Positions 1-10,815 of a DNA stretch of 64,000 nucleotides are shown piece after piece. The DNA lies in the NCBI GenBank assembly GCA_001179505.1, contig CDMY01000447.1, positions 267,096 to 331,095 of the forward strand. Direction: 5' to 3'. Position 1 is the stretch's first letter, and the number at the start of each line of letters is the position of its first letter. The stretch comes from Vitrella brassicaformis. Lineage: Eukaryota; Sar; Vitrellaceae. The notes under the pieces are model-generated. The model saw nothing but the letters and a program-made list of their open reading frames with translations. It was not told where the DNA came from and did no database searches. Made by a program: the position numbers and the translations under genes.

Positions 1-1071
1 AGCCGTCGTCAACCTCGTCAGCAATGCCCTCCACCTCGCCCACCATGACCACACCGTCGTCAACGGCATCATTGCCGACGATCTCCATGGGCGTCGACTC
101 GCCGTTGTGTTGGGAGGGGGCGGGGAGGGGAGAGGGAGCACCAGCGGACACGTGGAGCGCCGCAGCATCCGGCTGGTCAGCATAAGCGGCCACGATGGCA
201 CACGAACGGCCCTCGTCAGCACCACGATACAACTGAAGACACACAGAGACACCCCAAGACCAACACAACACACACGTGCACCCACCCTATGCTAATCTCG
301 GGTGTGGGTCGGCCTCACTCGTCCCCTCACCTGTGCAGAGCCGTCGTCAACCTCGTCAACAACAACACCCACTACGACATCCACATCCCTGATCCCCACC
401 CCATCGCCACCATCCCCACCAAACACACCCTCGCCAGCAGCCCCGCTATCCTCCTGCACCATCCCTTGGCGGCTCGTGTCGTACTGTGTCGTCAGGAGGG
501 GGGCGGGGGAGGGGGACACACGCACTGCCGACGACTGACGGTGTGAGGCTGACTTGTCCACACCCACCGCTGCACGCCCCTCGTCGCCCACACGTGTGCC
601 CTTCGTCACGTTGGCGCGGGTCGGCGGCTTGGGCGGCGGGGCCTTGCGGGCGACTGGACACTTGTTGCGACCTCCGGCGAGCTTGCGGTTCTTCTGGAGC
701 ATCTCCCGATATCTCCTCAGCTCCTCCTCCTTGGCCCTCTCATGTGCCCTCGCCTTGGCCGCCGCCCTCTCCCTCTGGCGCACAGCCGCTGCGGCCATAT
801 GCAGATTGACGTCAGGTCGACCACTGGGCGGCTTGCTGGCGATGCATGCACCGCTACCGAGTCCTGCAGGCCGCTGAGGACGGCTCTGGTGGCCACTGCA
901 GTGAGGCTGCGCCTTGCTGCTGGTGCCGGGGGGTCCTTTGGGGGGATAGATGCCGCAGCCCATGTAGCTTGCACGCCCCGACAGTCCGTAGTCTGCCACG
1001 AGACCGTTCTTCCTCACCGCCGGCGGCGGCATGATGCCGATATGGTGCGAAACGGCGAGAGAACTTATCAA
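1..1071 (-). CDS. Unknown protein, 3' end beyond the left edge
   Basis: Partial gene reading leftwards out of the window. Exon 1 runs from ATG 1071 (or the internal ATG near 1034) to a donor at about 332 (CACAG|GTGAGG). The next exon starts at about 231 after an acceptor ending CTTCAG and stays open to base 1. The protein has a Gly/Pro-rich start, then a charged helical stretch (residues ~90-130, rich in R, E, A and K), a basic segment and an acidic, Val-rich tail. No domain is recognised. The end of exon 1 and the left edge of the window carry nearly the same coding sequence (motif DEVDDG), so a segment of the gene seems to be tandemly repeated. It is divergent from the LHC gene at 1268. Exon structure is inferred from splice signals and frame. 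Confidence 0.5.
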
Positions 1072-1267
1072 ACACTGGCAATTGTTCTGTTGCTGCCTGC
1101 TACGTGTGCTTTGGTTCCTTTCCCCGTTTTCTCTCGAGAGCTCGATGATTGCGCGCGAGCTTTATCATACGCTCGCAGGTGAAGAAGATCTTCAGGACTT
1201 CTCCCTCTCGAAGTACGTGAGGCTGCCAGGTGGAGCCGCTGCAGCCCAGATCTGCAGCCGGCGCGCG
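1072..1267. promoter_or_regulatory. Divergent promoter interval between unknown gene and LHC gene
   Basis: About 200 bp separate the two outward-facing start codons (1071 minus, 1268 plus), so both 5' UTRs and core promoters must lie here or overlap the coding ends. I see no clear TATA box. An upstream in-frame ATG at 1031 also exists, but the chosen start at 1268 gives a sensible signal peptide. Confidence 0.35.
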
Positions 1268-2404
1268 ATGGAATCGTCGCTGTCATCAGCATCAGCCATG
1301 GCGGTGTCCCTGCTCTCTCTCGTGACGTTCGTCGCATCAGAGGTCACCTCCGCCTTCATCGTCCCGCTGGATCTGCTGCAGGGCGACCGGAGCTTCACCA
1401 GCACCCATCGGCAGGCTTTCCAGCAGGCAGGCGCGAAGCGCTCGCTGCACAGGCCGTATTATGGTGGGTCGTCGCGGTGCCCGTTTGTGAGGCTCTACGC
1501 CAGGCGGACCGGCCTTGGTGACGGAGATGACTCTGCTCCGGAGGGGGAGGCCGAAAGCAAGCTGACGGCGGACGACTACCTGTTGCTGAGCAGCTTGAAC
1601 GACCGCATCTACGAGCTGGGGCTGGAGGCATACGCCGCTGAGCACTCTGGGCGGTCACAAGACAGCGATCCCGAGGCAGCGCTCGTGTCTTCTTCTTCTT
1701 CTTCTTCCTCCTCCTCTACTATCCCCGAGGCAGCGGAGATGGGCGACTTGGTCAGCTCTTCTTACTTCCCCTCCTCCAGCCGGCGCACCTACTACGACAG
1801 GTTTTGGCAGTCACGCAACCTCGACGGCGTCACGGCCAGCGACTTCTCCGACCTGCGCGCCTCATCCGACGCGCGGGACTCCTTTCGCATGAACCTCGTG
1901 GCGCGTGGGATGCTCATGTGGCTGATGGTGCTCAACCAGTACCATGAGAAGCGGAAGGCGCAGGACCCTTCGTATGTGCCGCCACACGAGGCCCTTGAGG
2001 CCAGGGAGAGGGAGATAGCCGACACGAGGCAGGCGGACATCAGCTTCCTCAGGGAGGCGGAGCTCAAGCACGGCCGAACCGCTTTGGTGCTGCTGTTCGG
2101 GTACCTCTTCCACATGGCCACCCACACACTGCCGATGGGCGCCAATGTGTTCTCTCTGTTCGCCTCGAAGTGGCTGCCGATGCCCGGGGCGGTCGGGCGG
2201 TTCCTGCAGCTGTTCCTCATCCCAGCCTATGTGGAGCTGGCCTCCATGTCTGCGGTGGGGAAGCGGCTGAGCGACTGGCTCAACAAGAAGGCCTGGGGGG
2301 ACCTGGAGAAACACATGACCACTCTGCGGTCGGCGTCGGAGGCTCTCTCAAATATGAGGGTGTCGGAGCTCATTCACGGCAGGTCGGTGCCAACATGGAC
2401 AGGG

Positions 2405-2443
<39 letters not shown>

Positions 2444-2610
2444 GCAGGCAGTTCTCATTCTCATGTGTGTGGTGTGGTGTGGTGTGATTCAGGTCAGCGA
2501 TGGTGGTGGTGTCGTTGCTGGTGTTGTGGCAAGCGACGCACTCGCCCGAGTTCGTGGCCGCCATACAGTCGGCAACCGTCGCCACGGCTGACCCCACATC
2601 CGCTTGCTGA
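1268..2610 (+). CDS. Light-harvesting complex (LHC) family protein, plastid
   Basis: CDS join(1268..2382,2493..2610), 410 aa. The start at 1268 gives a hydrophobic signal peptide (LLSLVTFVASEVTSA) followed by S-A-F, the bipartite leader of complex plastids: the signal peptide enters the ER and the Phe-led transit peptide continues to the plastid. A long Ser-rich linker follows. Two chlorophyll-binding helices are visible: REAELKHGRTAL at about residue 263 and SELIHGRSAM at about residue 366, each with the E-x-x-HGR motif of LHC helices 1 and 3. The second motif is completed exactly across the intron (HGR|SAM), which supports the splice. Between them lies a hydrophobic stretch with an acidic residue (PAYVELA) as expected for helix 2. 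It is longer than typical FCP/LHCR proteins (~200 aa) because of the N-terminal extension. The intron holds a (AG)n tract and GT repeats. The role is antenna or photoprotection in the thylakoid; the subfamily is not assigned. Confidence 0.85.
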
Positions 2611-3902
2611 CCATGCCCCCTCCCCCCTCCGTTGCTTTTGCCTCCCCTCTCCTTGTCTGTCTGCCTGTCTCTCTGTCTGCTTACCTTGCCTGGCTTCTCC
2701 TCGCAGTTTTGGTTGGCCTTATTGTCCGTGTTATGTGCAGTCTCCATCCATCCCTTCACTCACGGTCTGTCTGTCTGTCTGCTTGCGTGTGTGTATGGTA
2801 TGCGTCACCCAGTATTTTTGAGGTGGCTGCTGGCTTGGCTTGCGGGACACACACACACACACGCACGCCATGCCTGCATCCCTATGATGCGCTGTGCGTG
2901 TTGCGTTGTGTTGCGTTGTGTGGTGTGGTGTGGTGTGGGGGAGGATGATTGAGCGGAGAGAGAAGGCAGTGGTGTGGTGTACAGGTGTGTGGGGTTGGTG
3001 TGGGCGGAGCGGAGAGGGCGGGGAGGGGAGGGATTGAGGGGAAGGAATCGATCGCAGTGATTGAGTCAGAGCGGGTGTGGGTGTGGGTGTGCGATGCACA
3101 CACACGTGTGTACCCTTCCCTTGCGACAATATGTGTGTGTCCATGTCCGTGTCGATGTCCGTGGATGAGATGAGTGTGTTATGCTGCCTGTGGTCCGGTC
3201 CAACAGGAGAAGAAATGAGCTGACTGTGATGTCAGACAGCGTCGAGAGGGGGCCGGGGTGGATGTGTGTGTATGGGTGTGCACACAACTGGGACACATTG
3301 GTCTGTCTGACGGCAGAGAGCGGCCGAGCACACGCGTGTGAACGTGATGAGTGCGGCTCTTTTTCTGTGAGAGCAAGGCGAGCAAACGAATTCATCTTAG
3401 TAGCGAGCGGAGTGGAGTCAACAAGGGGAGGAAGGGGGAGGAATGGTCTTCTGTGTCGGGTCTAGCTTATCTTCCGTCTCCGTATCCAGCTCCCCAGGCA
3501 GAGAGCGACAGCATCTCTGTGTCTGCTCAGTTGGGTGTGGCTGTGGAAGACAGGCAAGAGCCAGCCAGACACGGACACTCACGTGAGGGTGGTGAGGGTG
3601 ACCGAACACTCTGTGGTGTCTGAATACACTCTCGCTGAATCCGTCTTTGCGACTCATCCCCCCGCATGATTGTCGTTGTTGCAAAGGTGACGCAATCCGA
3701 CACACACACACACACGTGACACACACGTCTGACATGAATTAGTCGAAATCACCGATAGTACACCACCAATATGGTCGTCGAGTCACACCCACTCACGCAC
3801 ATGACGCACACGGCATACACCAACCACGACCAATGCTGCCGGACCGAATGTCGCTAGCTGTCTGTGTCGCACCGCTTGTCCGTCCGTCCGTCCGTCCGTC
3901 TG
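2611..3902. other. Intergenic spacer between convergent genes, microsatellite-rich
   Basis: About 1.3 kb between the LHC stop and the U2AF stop. It contains TCTG-type repeats (2650-2790), TGTGG repeats (2900-2940), CA/GT tracts (2850, 3700) and a CCGT repeat (3880-3900). The reading frames here are low-complexity translations of these repeats. No gene or RNA is recognised. Confidence 0.6.
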
Positions 3903-6900
3903 TCACTTGTAGTTGCCGACGTTGAAGTCCTCCTCCGAGTAGAAGGACGCCACCTGACAGATATTACAGTTACACGCGCACGCACCCCTGTCTGTCGCCT
4001 GTTGGTGACCACCTCATCTGCCCACTTACCACAGTGCGGTTCTGGAAGGTGCGGCCCGCCAAACTCTGCCGGCACACCTTGGCAGCTGACGTGAGTGACG
4101 TGGGGGACACGCGCACACACACACACACACACACGCTCGGCGTGAGCTGTCAGGGTCGTACTACGCGTGGCGCGTCTTTGTGCTTGACAGAACAGACTGA
4201 CCGGCGACGTCCGAGAAGTGGATGAAGATCTTGCCGACGCCGCCTTTGGTCTTGCCTAACTCAGGCCTGCACGCAACGCAATCAAATCAAATCAAGGCAC
4301 ACGCAGGTAAACACACACACACACACGCCAATCGAAGACTGCCTGCCTCTGCGCGTGTGTGTGTGTGTGTGTGGTTGTTTGCTGACCTGGGTATGACGAT
4401 GTTGACGCAGCTGCCGAACTGGCTGACCTCATTCAGCACGTCGTGGAAGATCTCCTGATACGTCTGAGAGAGGGGTCGGTCGCCACACACACACGACAAC
4501 ACAGACCTGTGTCCTGTGTCCCGTGTCCGCTTCGATTGGTGTGTCTGGGTCCTTCCTCCCTCCCCTCCCTCACCATACCAAGTCGTTCTGGAGATCCTGT
4601 GTGCTGACCATGTTGAGCAGCTGAACCACACGGGACGGCCGCATACCCTACACACACCACAAGACCACACACACATGCCCCGCCCACGCGTGTGTGTGTC
4701 GTGTCTTCTCTCTCCGTTCCCTCCCCTCCCCTCTCTCTCCGTGTGGTGCTGACTGACTGACTGACCATTTTGGTTGTTGCCGTGATCTGATACATGAGCA
4801 TGGCGTTCTTGGCCACCCCCCCACCGCCCCCACTCTTCGCCGCCGCCTCCTTGGTGGGTTGCCCACCAGCACCAACCACACCCACACCAGGGATCTTGAC
4901 CTCCTTCGCCTCCTTGGCCTCACGCGCCTTCGACGCACTGATGATCGCCTCTATGTCCGTCACAGACAGGTCGCCAATCCCACCACCACCACCACCAGCG
5001 GCAGCAGCAGCCTTGTGTTGGCGAGACAGAGAGGGGAAGTCGGGCGATGATGCATCGAGAGAAGGCGCGAGCAGCGAGGGGGGCAGGACGGGAGGTGTGG
5101 AGGCTGCGGCAGCTGCGGCTGCCTGTGGGTTTATGGGCGTGGGCACGGATGAGGCCGGCGGGCCGTTGGCGAACTTGCACCGGAGCTCGCGGCCGACTAA
5201 GTCGAGGCCATTGAGGCTGCAGCAGGGAGGGAGAACAGAGATATACAGAGGGCGGGGTGTGGACGTGTGTGGTCGTGTGTGGTGGTGTGTGGTTGGTTGC
5301 TCACCCTGCGATGGCGACGTGTGCGTCGGATGGTGTGACGTACTCGAAGAAGGCATAGCCCTGAGGGATCCAACAGACAGACAGACAGACAGAAGACATA
5401 GAATGTCTTCCGGGTGCATCGTCTCACCTTTGATAGTGGCTGTCCCTTGTCCCTGACGAGGTTGAAGTACTTGAGCCGCCCAAACGTCCCCACAAACTGC
5501 TGCACCTGCTCCTCAGTCAAATCACGAGGAATGTTACCTGGACCAATGCATCCCACGGGACAGGAAATCCACCCCACCCTGCACCACTCCCCTGGTCTGT
5601 CTCCCTGACTCTCACTGACCGAGGTATATCTTGTAGTCAGTAGCGAGCCCCGCCTGGTCGTTGGAGACCACCCCGAGCTGTGCGGCTGCTGCGGGCTGGA
5701 AGGAGCTGCCGGCAGCGGTGCCCGAGAGGATGTCGCGAGTGTTGGGGATGTAGTCCCGCGGACGACGGATACGCAGCTGCTGCCTGTGTGTGACGCATCG
5801 GACAGGACACACAGACACAGAGGATTGTATGGGGCTGGAGATGAGCGTCTGCCTTTGTCTGTCTAGGTGTATGTCTGTGTGTGTGTGTGTGTGTGTGTAT
5901 GTCTGTGTGTGTATGTCCCCACTCACTCACCCACTGAAGTAGATGCCGTCAAGTCCGATGGCGACGTTGGCGTCTTCTGCGCTGCGGAACTCACAAAAGG
6001 CGTAGCGCTTCTCCAACGACACCTATACACACACGCACACACACGCACAAACCCGAACAATCCCGCATTGCATTGGAAATATATCCCTCCCGCCCGCCGA
6101 CCCACCTACCTGGACGGCGACCACTTTCTCGGTGTCCTCCTCCTCCTTCCCTCTGCCCTTCTCCCTCCACCTCATGCGCCCCTCCCTCCTGTCGTTCTCG
6201 TGCTGCAGCTCCTGCAGCGCCGTCTCGAAGAACACCTTGAGCTCAGCGTCGGTCACCACCTGCGGGATGTTTCCCACATACAGCCGCCTGGCCTGCCGGG
6301 CCTGGTGGTTCTGCATGGCCAGGCCCTGCACCGCAGACGGGGTGCCATCCTCCCCGCCGCCCGGCAGCGGGCCGCTGCCCATGATGCTGCGGAAGGAGAA
6401 CTTGCTGCTGGATCCCTCCTCGTCCTTGGGCACCTCATTCGGCGTGGCATCCCACATGGACCGCCGCCGCGCCCTGCTCCTGTTGTTGTCCTTGCTCGTG
6501 CTGCGCGCGGCCTCCTTGTCGTCTCTGTTGTCTCGGTCGTTGTCTTTGCGGTTGGGGCGTTGTGGCGGCGGTGTGATGGACTGGCGAGAGGGGGAGCGGA
6601 TCCGTGAGCGGGAGCGGGAGGGGCTCTTCCTCTTGCGGGATGGGCGCCTTCGGCCGCCCCTGTCGGTGTCGTTGTCTTTGTCGTCTTTGTCGTCGATGTC
6701 CTCGCTGTCTTGGCGTCTGTGGCCGCGGGGGTAGGGACGCTCCTCCTGACCACACACACACACATGCACATAGCACGGCACACCATCACACATTACTTAA
6801 TGGTCTCCATCCATCTCTTCCACTTCATACCCTTTTCGGCGGTTGCCTGTCATCATCCTGCTCATATCTCTGTCGCGCCCCCGCCCCCGCCCCGAAGCCG

Positions 6901-8011
6901 CGCCTCTCCCTCTCCCTCTCTTGGTCCCTCTCCGCATCTCTGCCATCGTTGTGGCGCACTGTCTCACGGCCCGTGTGTGGCTGCTGCCGCCTGTCGTACT
7001 GGTCCATGTAGCTGTCATACTGACGCCTGCCGCGGGGGGCGCTGTCGTCGTCGTATGCTCTCTTGCCAAAGTGGCCGTTTGAACGAGACGAGGGCCTGAA
7101 AACACACACACAACGATAAGGCGAGACGACACAGATGTGTGTGAATGAATGAGTGGGTGTCTCTCTGACTGGCCAGGGCAGGGCACACCTCACCCACCTG
7201 CCGTTGTTGTCGTCTCGAGGCCTTGATCGTGGTCCCGCTGAAAAGACACACACAGAGAAGAGAGAGGAGAGACAGTGTGAGATCGGGGACCTGTACCGAC
7301 GGCAGTCCATTAGCAAGGCAAGGCCAGCCGGATGCAGTGTAAACACCCCAGCGCAGCCCACGTAAACACCGCACAGTCACAGGAAAGGTCTCTCTTTGTT
7401 CTAGAAAAGGACGGAGGAGGCAGGCAGCCAATGGATGGATGGATTGACCTATATAGATGTGCGTATCATGTTCTGTAAGTCTATTCCCTTAGATAGATAC
7501 ACTCAGTGTCGTGCCTGCTGCGCTGCGCTGCGTCCCTGCATCCATCCCTACATAAATCTACTGCGTGGCTGCCGTGCGGTGCCGTGGCGCCTGGCCTGCT
7601 GCTGTACTGAATGGAAAACCACGTGATGTGTGTGTGAGCCATTACGGTAGCCTACCGAGCACCTCCTCAGAGAACGGATTGCGCGCCCTGGACGGAGCAG
7701 ATGGCTTCCTCACATCCCGGTCGTCGTCCGGCCGTCGGCCGCCGTTCATCTGGCGGCCTCGGTCTGGCGAATACGACTCCTCAGAGCGACTGAAGGACAC
7801 ATCAAGGAAGGACACACAACACGGGGACACACAGAAGAGCCAAACACACACACATAGGATGAGATGAGCAGCACTGTCCGTTGCCTTGCCTTGCGTGGCG
7901 TGTGTTGTGGTGTACAGGTAGGTAACATACATACCTTTCAGAGCCGTCGTCCCTGAGGCTGCGGCGTCTCTCCCGACGCCCATCTCTCTCGGAGTAATAT
8001 CGGCCAGACAT
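3903..8011 (-). CDS. U2AF2: Splicing factor U2AF large subunit
   Basis: Traced through 15 exons with consistent phase: complement(join(3903..3953,4030..4085,4202..4266,4387..4463,4579..4647,4766..5216,5305..5360,5428..5537,5620..5783,5931..6022,6110..6745,6831..7095,7198..7237,7656..7789,7935..8011)), 780 aa. U2AF65 binds the pyrimidine tract at 3' splice sites and recruits the U2 snRNP in the nucleus. Order: RS/DR-rich N-terminus; a U2AF-ligand motif RRRSMWDATP with Trp about residue 270; RRM1 from RRLYVGNIP (~325) with RNP1-like KRYAFCEF; RRM2 from YKIYLGNIP (~463) with GYAFFEY; an Ala/Gly-rich linker; and a C-terminal U2AF-homology RRM (~676-780) with the R-x-F loop GRTFQNR. It is longer than human U2AF65 (475 aa) because of the RS region, the RRM2-UHM linker and an insertion in RRM1. 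Start MSGRYY is followed by basic RD repeats. Confidence 0.93.
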
Positions 8012-8454
8012 TGTCGCCGTAGGCAATGCCTTGCTCTCAACACGCCAATCGCCGGCCAGATCTCTGCCTCCAAATTTTTCCCCTTTCGCATCCAAGCTCG
8101 CAGAGAAAGGTCAAAAGCTCGCATTCTCCGGAGGAGACCGAGTCGTGACGAGGGTGCTTTCCTAGGCTGCCAAGGCTACGTAGCTAGTTCTCTCTTGCAG
8201 CTGTCGGCTTGAACCGTCTCCGCTTTGATCGTTTTGGCGGCTCTGTGGGTACGCGATGGCGACGGACACCGCACAGGTGAGGGGAGCGCACCACACACAC
8301 ATGTGCATGCGGCACACGAAAAGGCAGGCCAGCCAGACGGGCACCGATCGTGTGGGTCGTGGGGTGATCGACGTGAGAAGCGAGGAGGGGAAATCTCGCA
8401 AGACGGCCGCTCTCTCTCACTCTGTGCGTCTGTGTCGCTTTCTGGCTGTCGGCG
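8012..8454. promoter_or_regulatory. Divergent promoter interval, U2AF2 / LSD1-type gene
   Basis: 443 bp between outward-facing start codons. It carries a CACACACA/TGTG tract near 8290 but no open reading frame I would support. A shared bidirectional promoter is inferred from geometry only. Confidence 0.35.
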
Positions 8455-9463
8455 ATGTTGGACGATCAGAAGCCGGACACTTTTCTGATTGAGAATCCCG
8501 ATGGCACCATTGATAGCATGGCGGCGGCTGAGAACTACGCGGAGCAGCAGCAACAGCAACAGCAGGTGAGCTAAGACGCTCGGCACATGACAGCGCGGCA
8601 CACGGGGCAAGGGCGCACGTTGGTTGTCTTGTCTGGTACTGGGGGGTGCTGTCTGTCTGGTGTGTGTGTTGTGGCGTGCAGGCAGCTGGCGTCAAGGCTC
8701 GGCTTCGCTGCTACAGCTGCAACACACTGCTCGAGTATGACGCTGGCGCTGCATACGTTCAGGTGTGTATGGGACACGCCATCGCAACACACACGATCTC
8801 GGTGTCACACGTCGGCCTCCTATGCGATATATCTGTCCATCTGTCTGTCTGTCTGTCAATCCGGGCGCCTGTCCTGTCGTCTAGTGTTACACGTGCCGCA
8901 CGATGAACTCAGTTCTTCCGGGGGCAGAGACCGGCGGACGAGTAAGCAAAGCAAAGCAACCCCAACTCACACACCCCACGAGCCGATATACGCGATGTGA
9001 TGTGCATGTTGGTTGGTTCCTCTGTCTGTCTCTGTCTCGATGCGTGGGATGGCGTGTGGGTGCCTGCAGGTGTTGAGTATGTTGTGTGTGGTGTGCAACA
9101 CCACCAACCTGGCGCCATACGGCACAGCGTACGTCCGATGCGGCACCTGCCAAACCATCTCACAGGTCAGGCCGGGCCGGACCGGGCCGGGCCGTCACAC
9201 CCGTGTGTCGCAATGAACACAGCACTCCTCACTCTTGTCTTGTTGTGTGTGTGGTTTAAACGTCTGACACTCACTCACTCCCTCAGGTATCTCACGTATA
9301 CGAGCAGGAAGCGGAGAGCCAGCGTCAGGCGGCAGCAGCGGCGGCCGGCCGTGTGGGTGGGGGTCGTGGGAGGGGGAGGGGTGCGGGCAGCGGCGGCTCA
9401 TCTCCCAACCCCAACCCCAATGAGGCACCCACACAGGCGCTACTCGGCAACCAGGCCACCTGA
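8455..9463 (+). CDS. LSD1-type zinc-finger protein
   Basis: CDS join(8455..8565,8682..8762,8885..8941,9070..9165,9287..9463), 173 aa, all exon junctions in phase. A short acidic N-terminus ends in a poly-Q run. Two LSD1-type C-x2-C...C-x2-C zinc fingers follow. The first is CYSCNTLLEYDAGAAYVQ|CYTC, split by an intron; the second is CVVCNTTNLAPYGTAYVRC followed by GTC. The tail is Ala/Gly/Arg-rich with an RGRGRG stretch and Asn-Pro repeats. In plants, zf-LSD1 proteins regulate cell death by binding transcription factors and metacaspases; here the role is unknown but likely protein-protein interaction. The third finger of plant LSD1 is not present. Confidence 0.85.
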
Positions 9464-10815
9464 CTGAAGAGGGTTGGAGGGAGGGAGGGAGGGGGGAGGA
9501 AGGGAGTGAGGGGTGGCGGTTGGTCGGTTGGTCGGTCTTGGTCGGCTGACTGACTGTTATTACCTTTTTTCTTGATGGGGTCGTTACTTTTGGGGGTCTG
9601 TCGGCGATTGATTGTTTCTCATTCCATCATACCTACTATACCTTGCCTGTCTGTCTGCATGTCTGTCTGTCTGTCTGTCTGTCTGGACAAGCCGTGTGCG
9701 AACGAGTGCTTAACTAATGGTCGGTCGGTCGGCCTGCCTCTCCCCATCAATCAATGAATGCCTATGTTGCTTTCAACGAACTGCAGGATGGCCGGCCGGA
9801 GCTGGAGGGATGGATGGATGGATGGATGAAGATACGTGTGTGTGTCTGTGTGTGTGGTGTTTGTTTGTTGTAGAGTACATTGGTGCCTGCAATGACTCTC
9901 CCTCCCTCCCTCCCTCTCTCTGTCTTTCTTCTCAGTGGCCCTGCCCACTTCCGTCCATCCGAATGCTTTGGAATAATCAATGGTACAGCTAGTACATGGC
10001 CTCAAACAGGCGGTCCCTTGCCTCCCCTCCCCCTCTCCCTCTCTCCCTGTGTGCCGCCCCGGCTGTCTGTCTGCCTGTCTGCCTGTCTGTCTGTCTGTCT
10101 GTCTCGGTACCTTTCCTCTCCTCCATGCGTAATCCTTCTTTGTCAGAGTGAGGGGTCCATCCCATCATCCTCTGTGTGCGTGCGTGATTTGTTGGCCCTC
10201 CATAGACACATGACATGATGATGGAGGCATCTGATGATGCCATCCATCATGGATTCATCGACACACGTGACTAACTGACTGCCATGGTTGACATGGTGAC
10301 ATGGTGACATGGTTGACTTGCTTGGTTCATTCATTCATTCAAAGCGAGATAGCTACCTATCGTGATGCGTGGCCAGCATGCATGTGTGATGCATGCATAT
10401 GTGATGCACACACGTGCAGTACATGCAGTGAAGACAATGACCGTACGTATATACATACCGTTTGTTTCAATCAACCAACCAACGATCTTCAACCAACCCA
10501 TACCATCAATTACGTACGTACGCCTAACCTGAGCTGTCCGTGTCGCATCGCATCCATACCATACGGTAACCTGGCCTTCATGTCTGCGGTCGGTCATCTG
10601 AACTAATTCATCGCGCCGCCCTGGGCAAGATGTGCCAACTCAACAGCAGGAGTTGGTGGCTCGCTCATACTCGCTTCTCGTGTCGTCCATTAGTGGAGTA
10701 GGGGACGGACGGATGCTCTTGGGATTCTGTCGTGTGCGGGGCTGCGAGACTGACCTGCAGCTGATCTTTCTCCGGCGCCACCGTCCCTCCCGCCCTCTGG
10801 CAGCCTCTCAGTGCT
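9464..10815. other. Intergenic spacer with tetranucleotide repeats
   Basis: About 1.35 kb between convergent genes. It holds GGGA tracts (9475-9500), TCTG repeats (9650-9685, 10070-10105), a GGAT tract (9808-9830), CCCT tracts and short direct repeats of ACATGGTG (10290-10310) and GATGCATGCAT (10375-10405). No convincing gene. Confidence 0.55.

Noticed and set aside
2600-3735. Several 70-137 aa frames in the spacer
   Set aside because: Translations of TG, TCTG and CA repeats with biased Val/Cys/Leu/Ser or Thr/His content and no splice-supported extension.
5867-6734. Two long plus-strand open frames (246 and 200 aa)
   Set aside because: They mirror the RRM1 and RS coding exons of U2AF2 on the other strand; their composition is an antisense artefact.
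9640-10110. Regularly repeated CTGT units, CRISPR-like at first glance
   Set aside because: They are simple tetranucleotide microsatellites without spacers, found throughout a eukaryotic genome.
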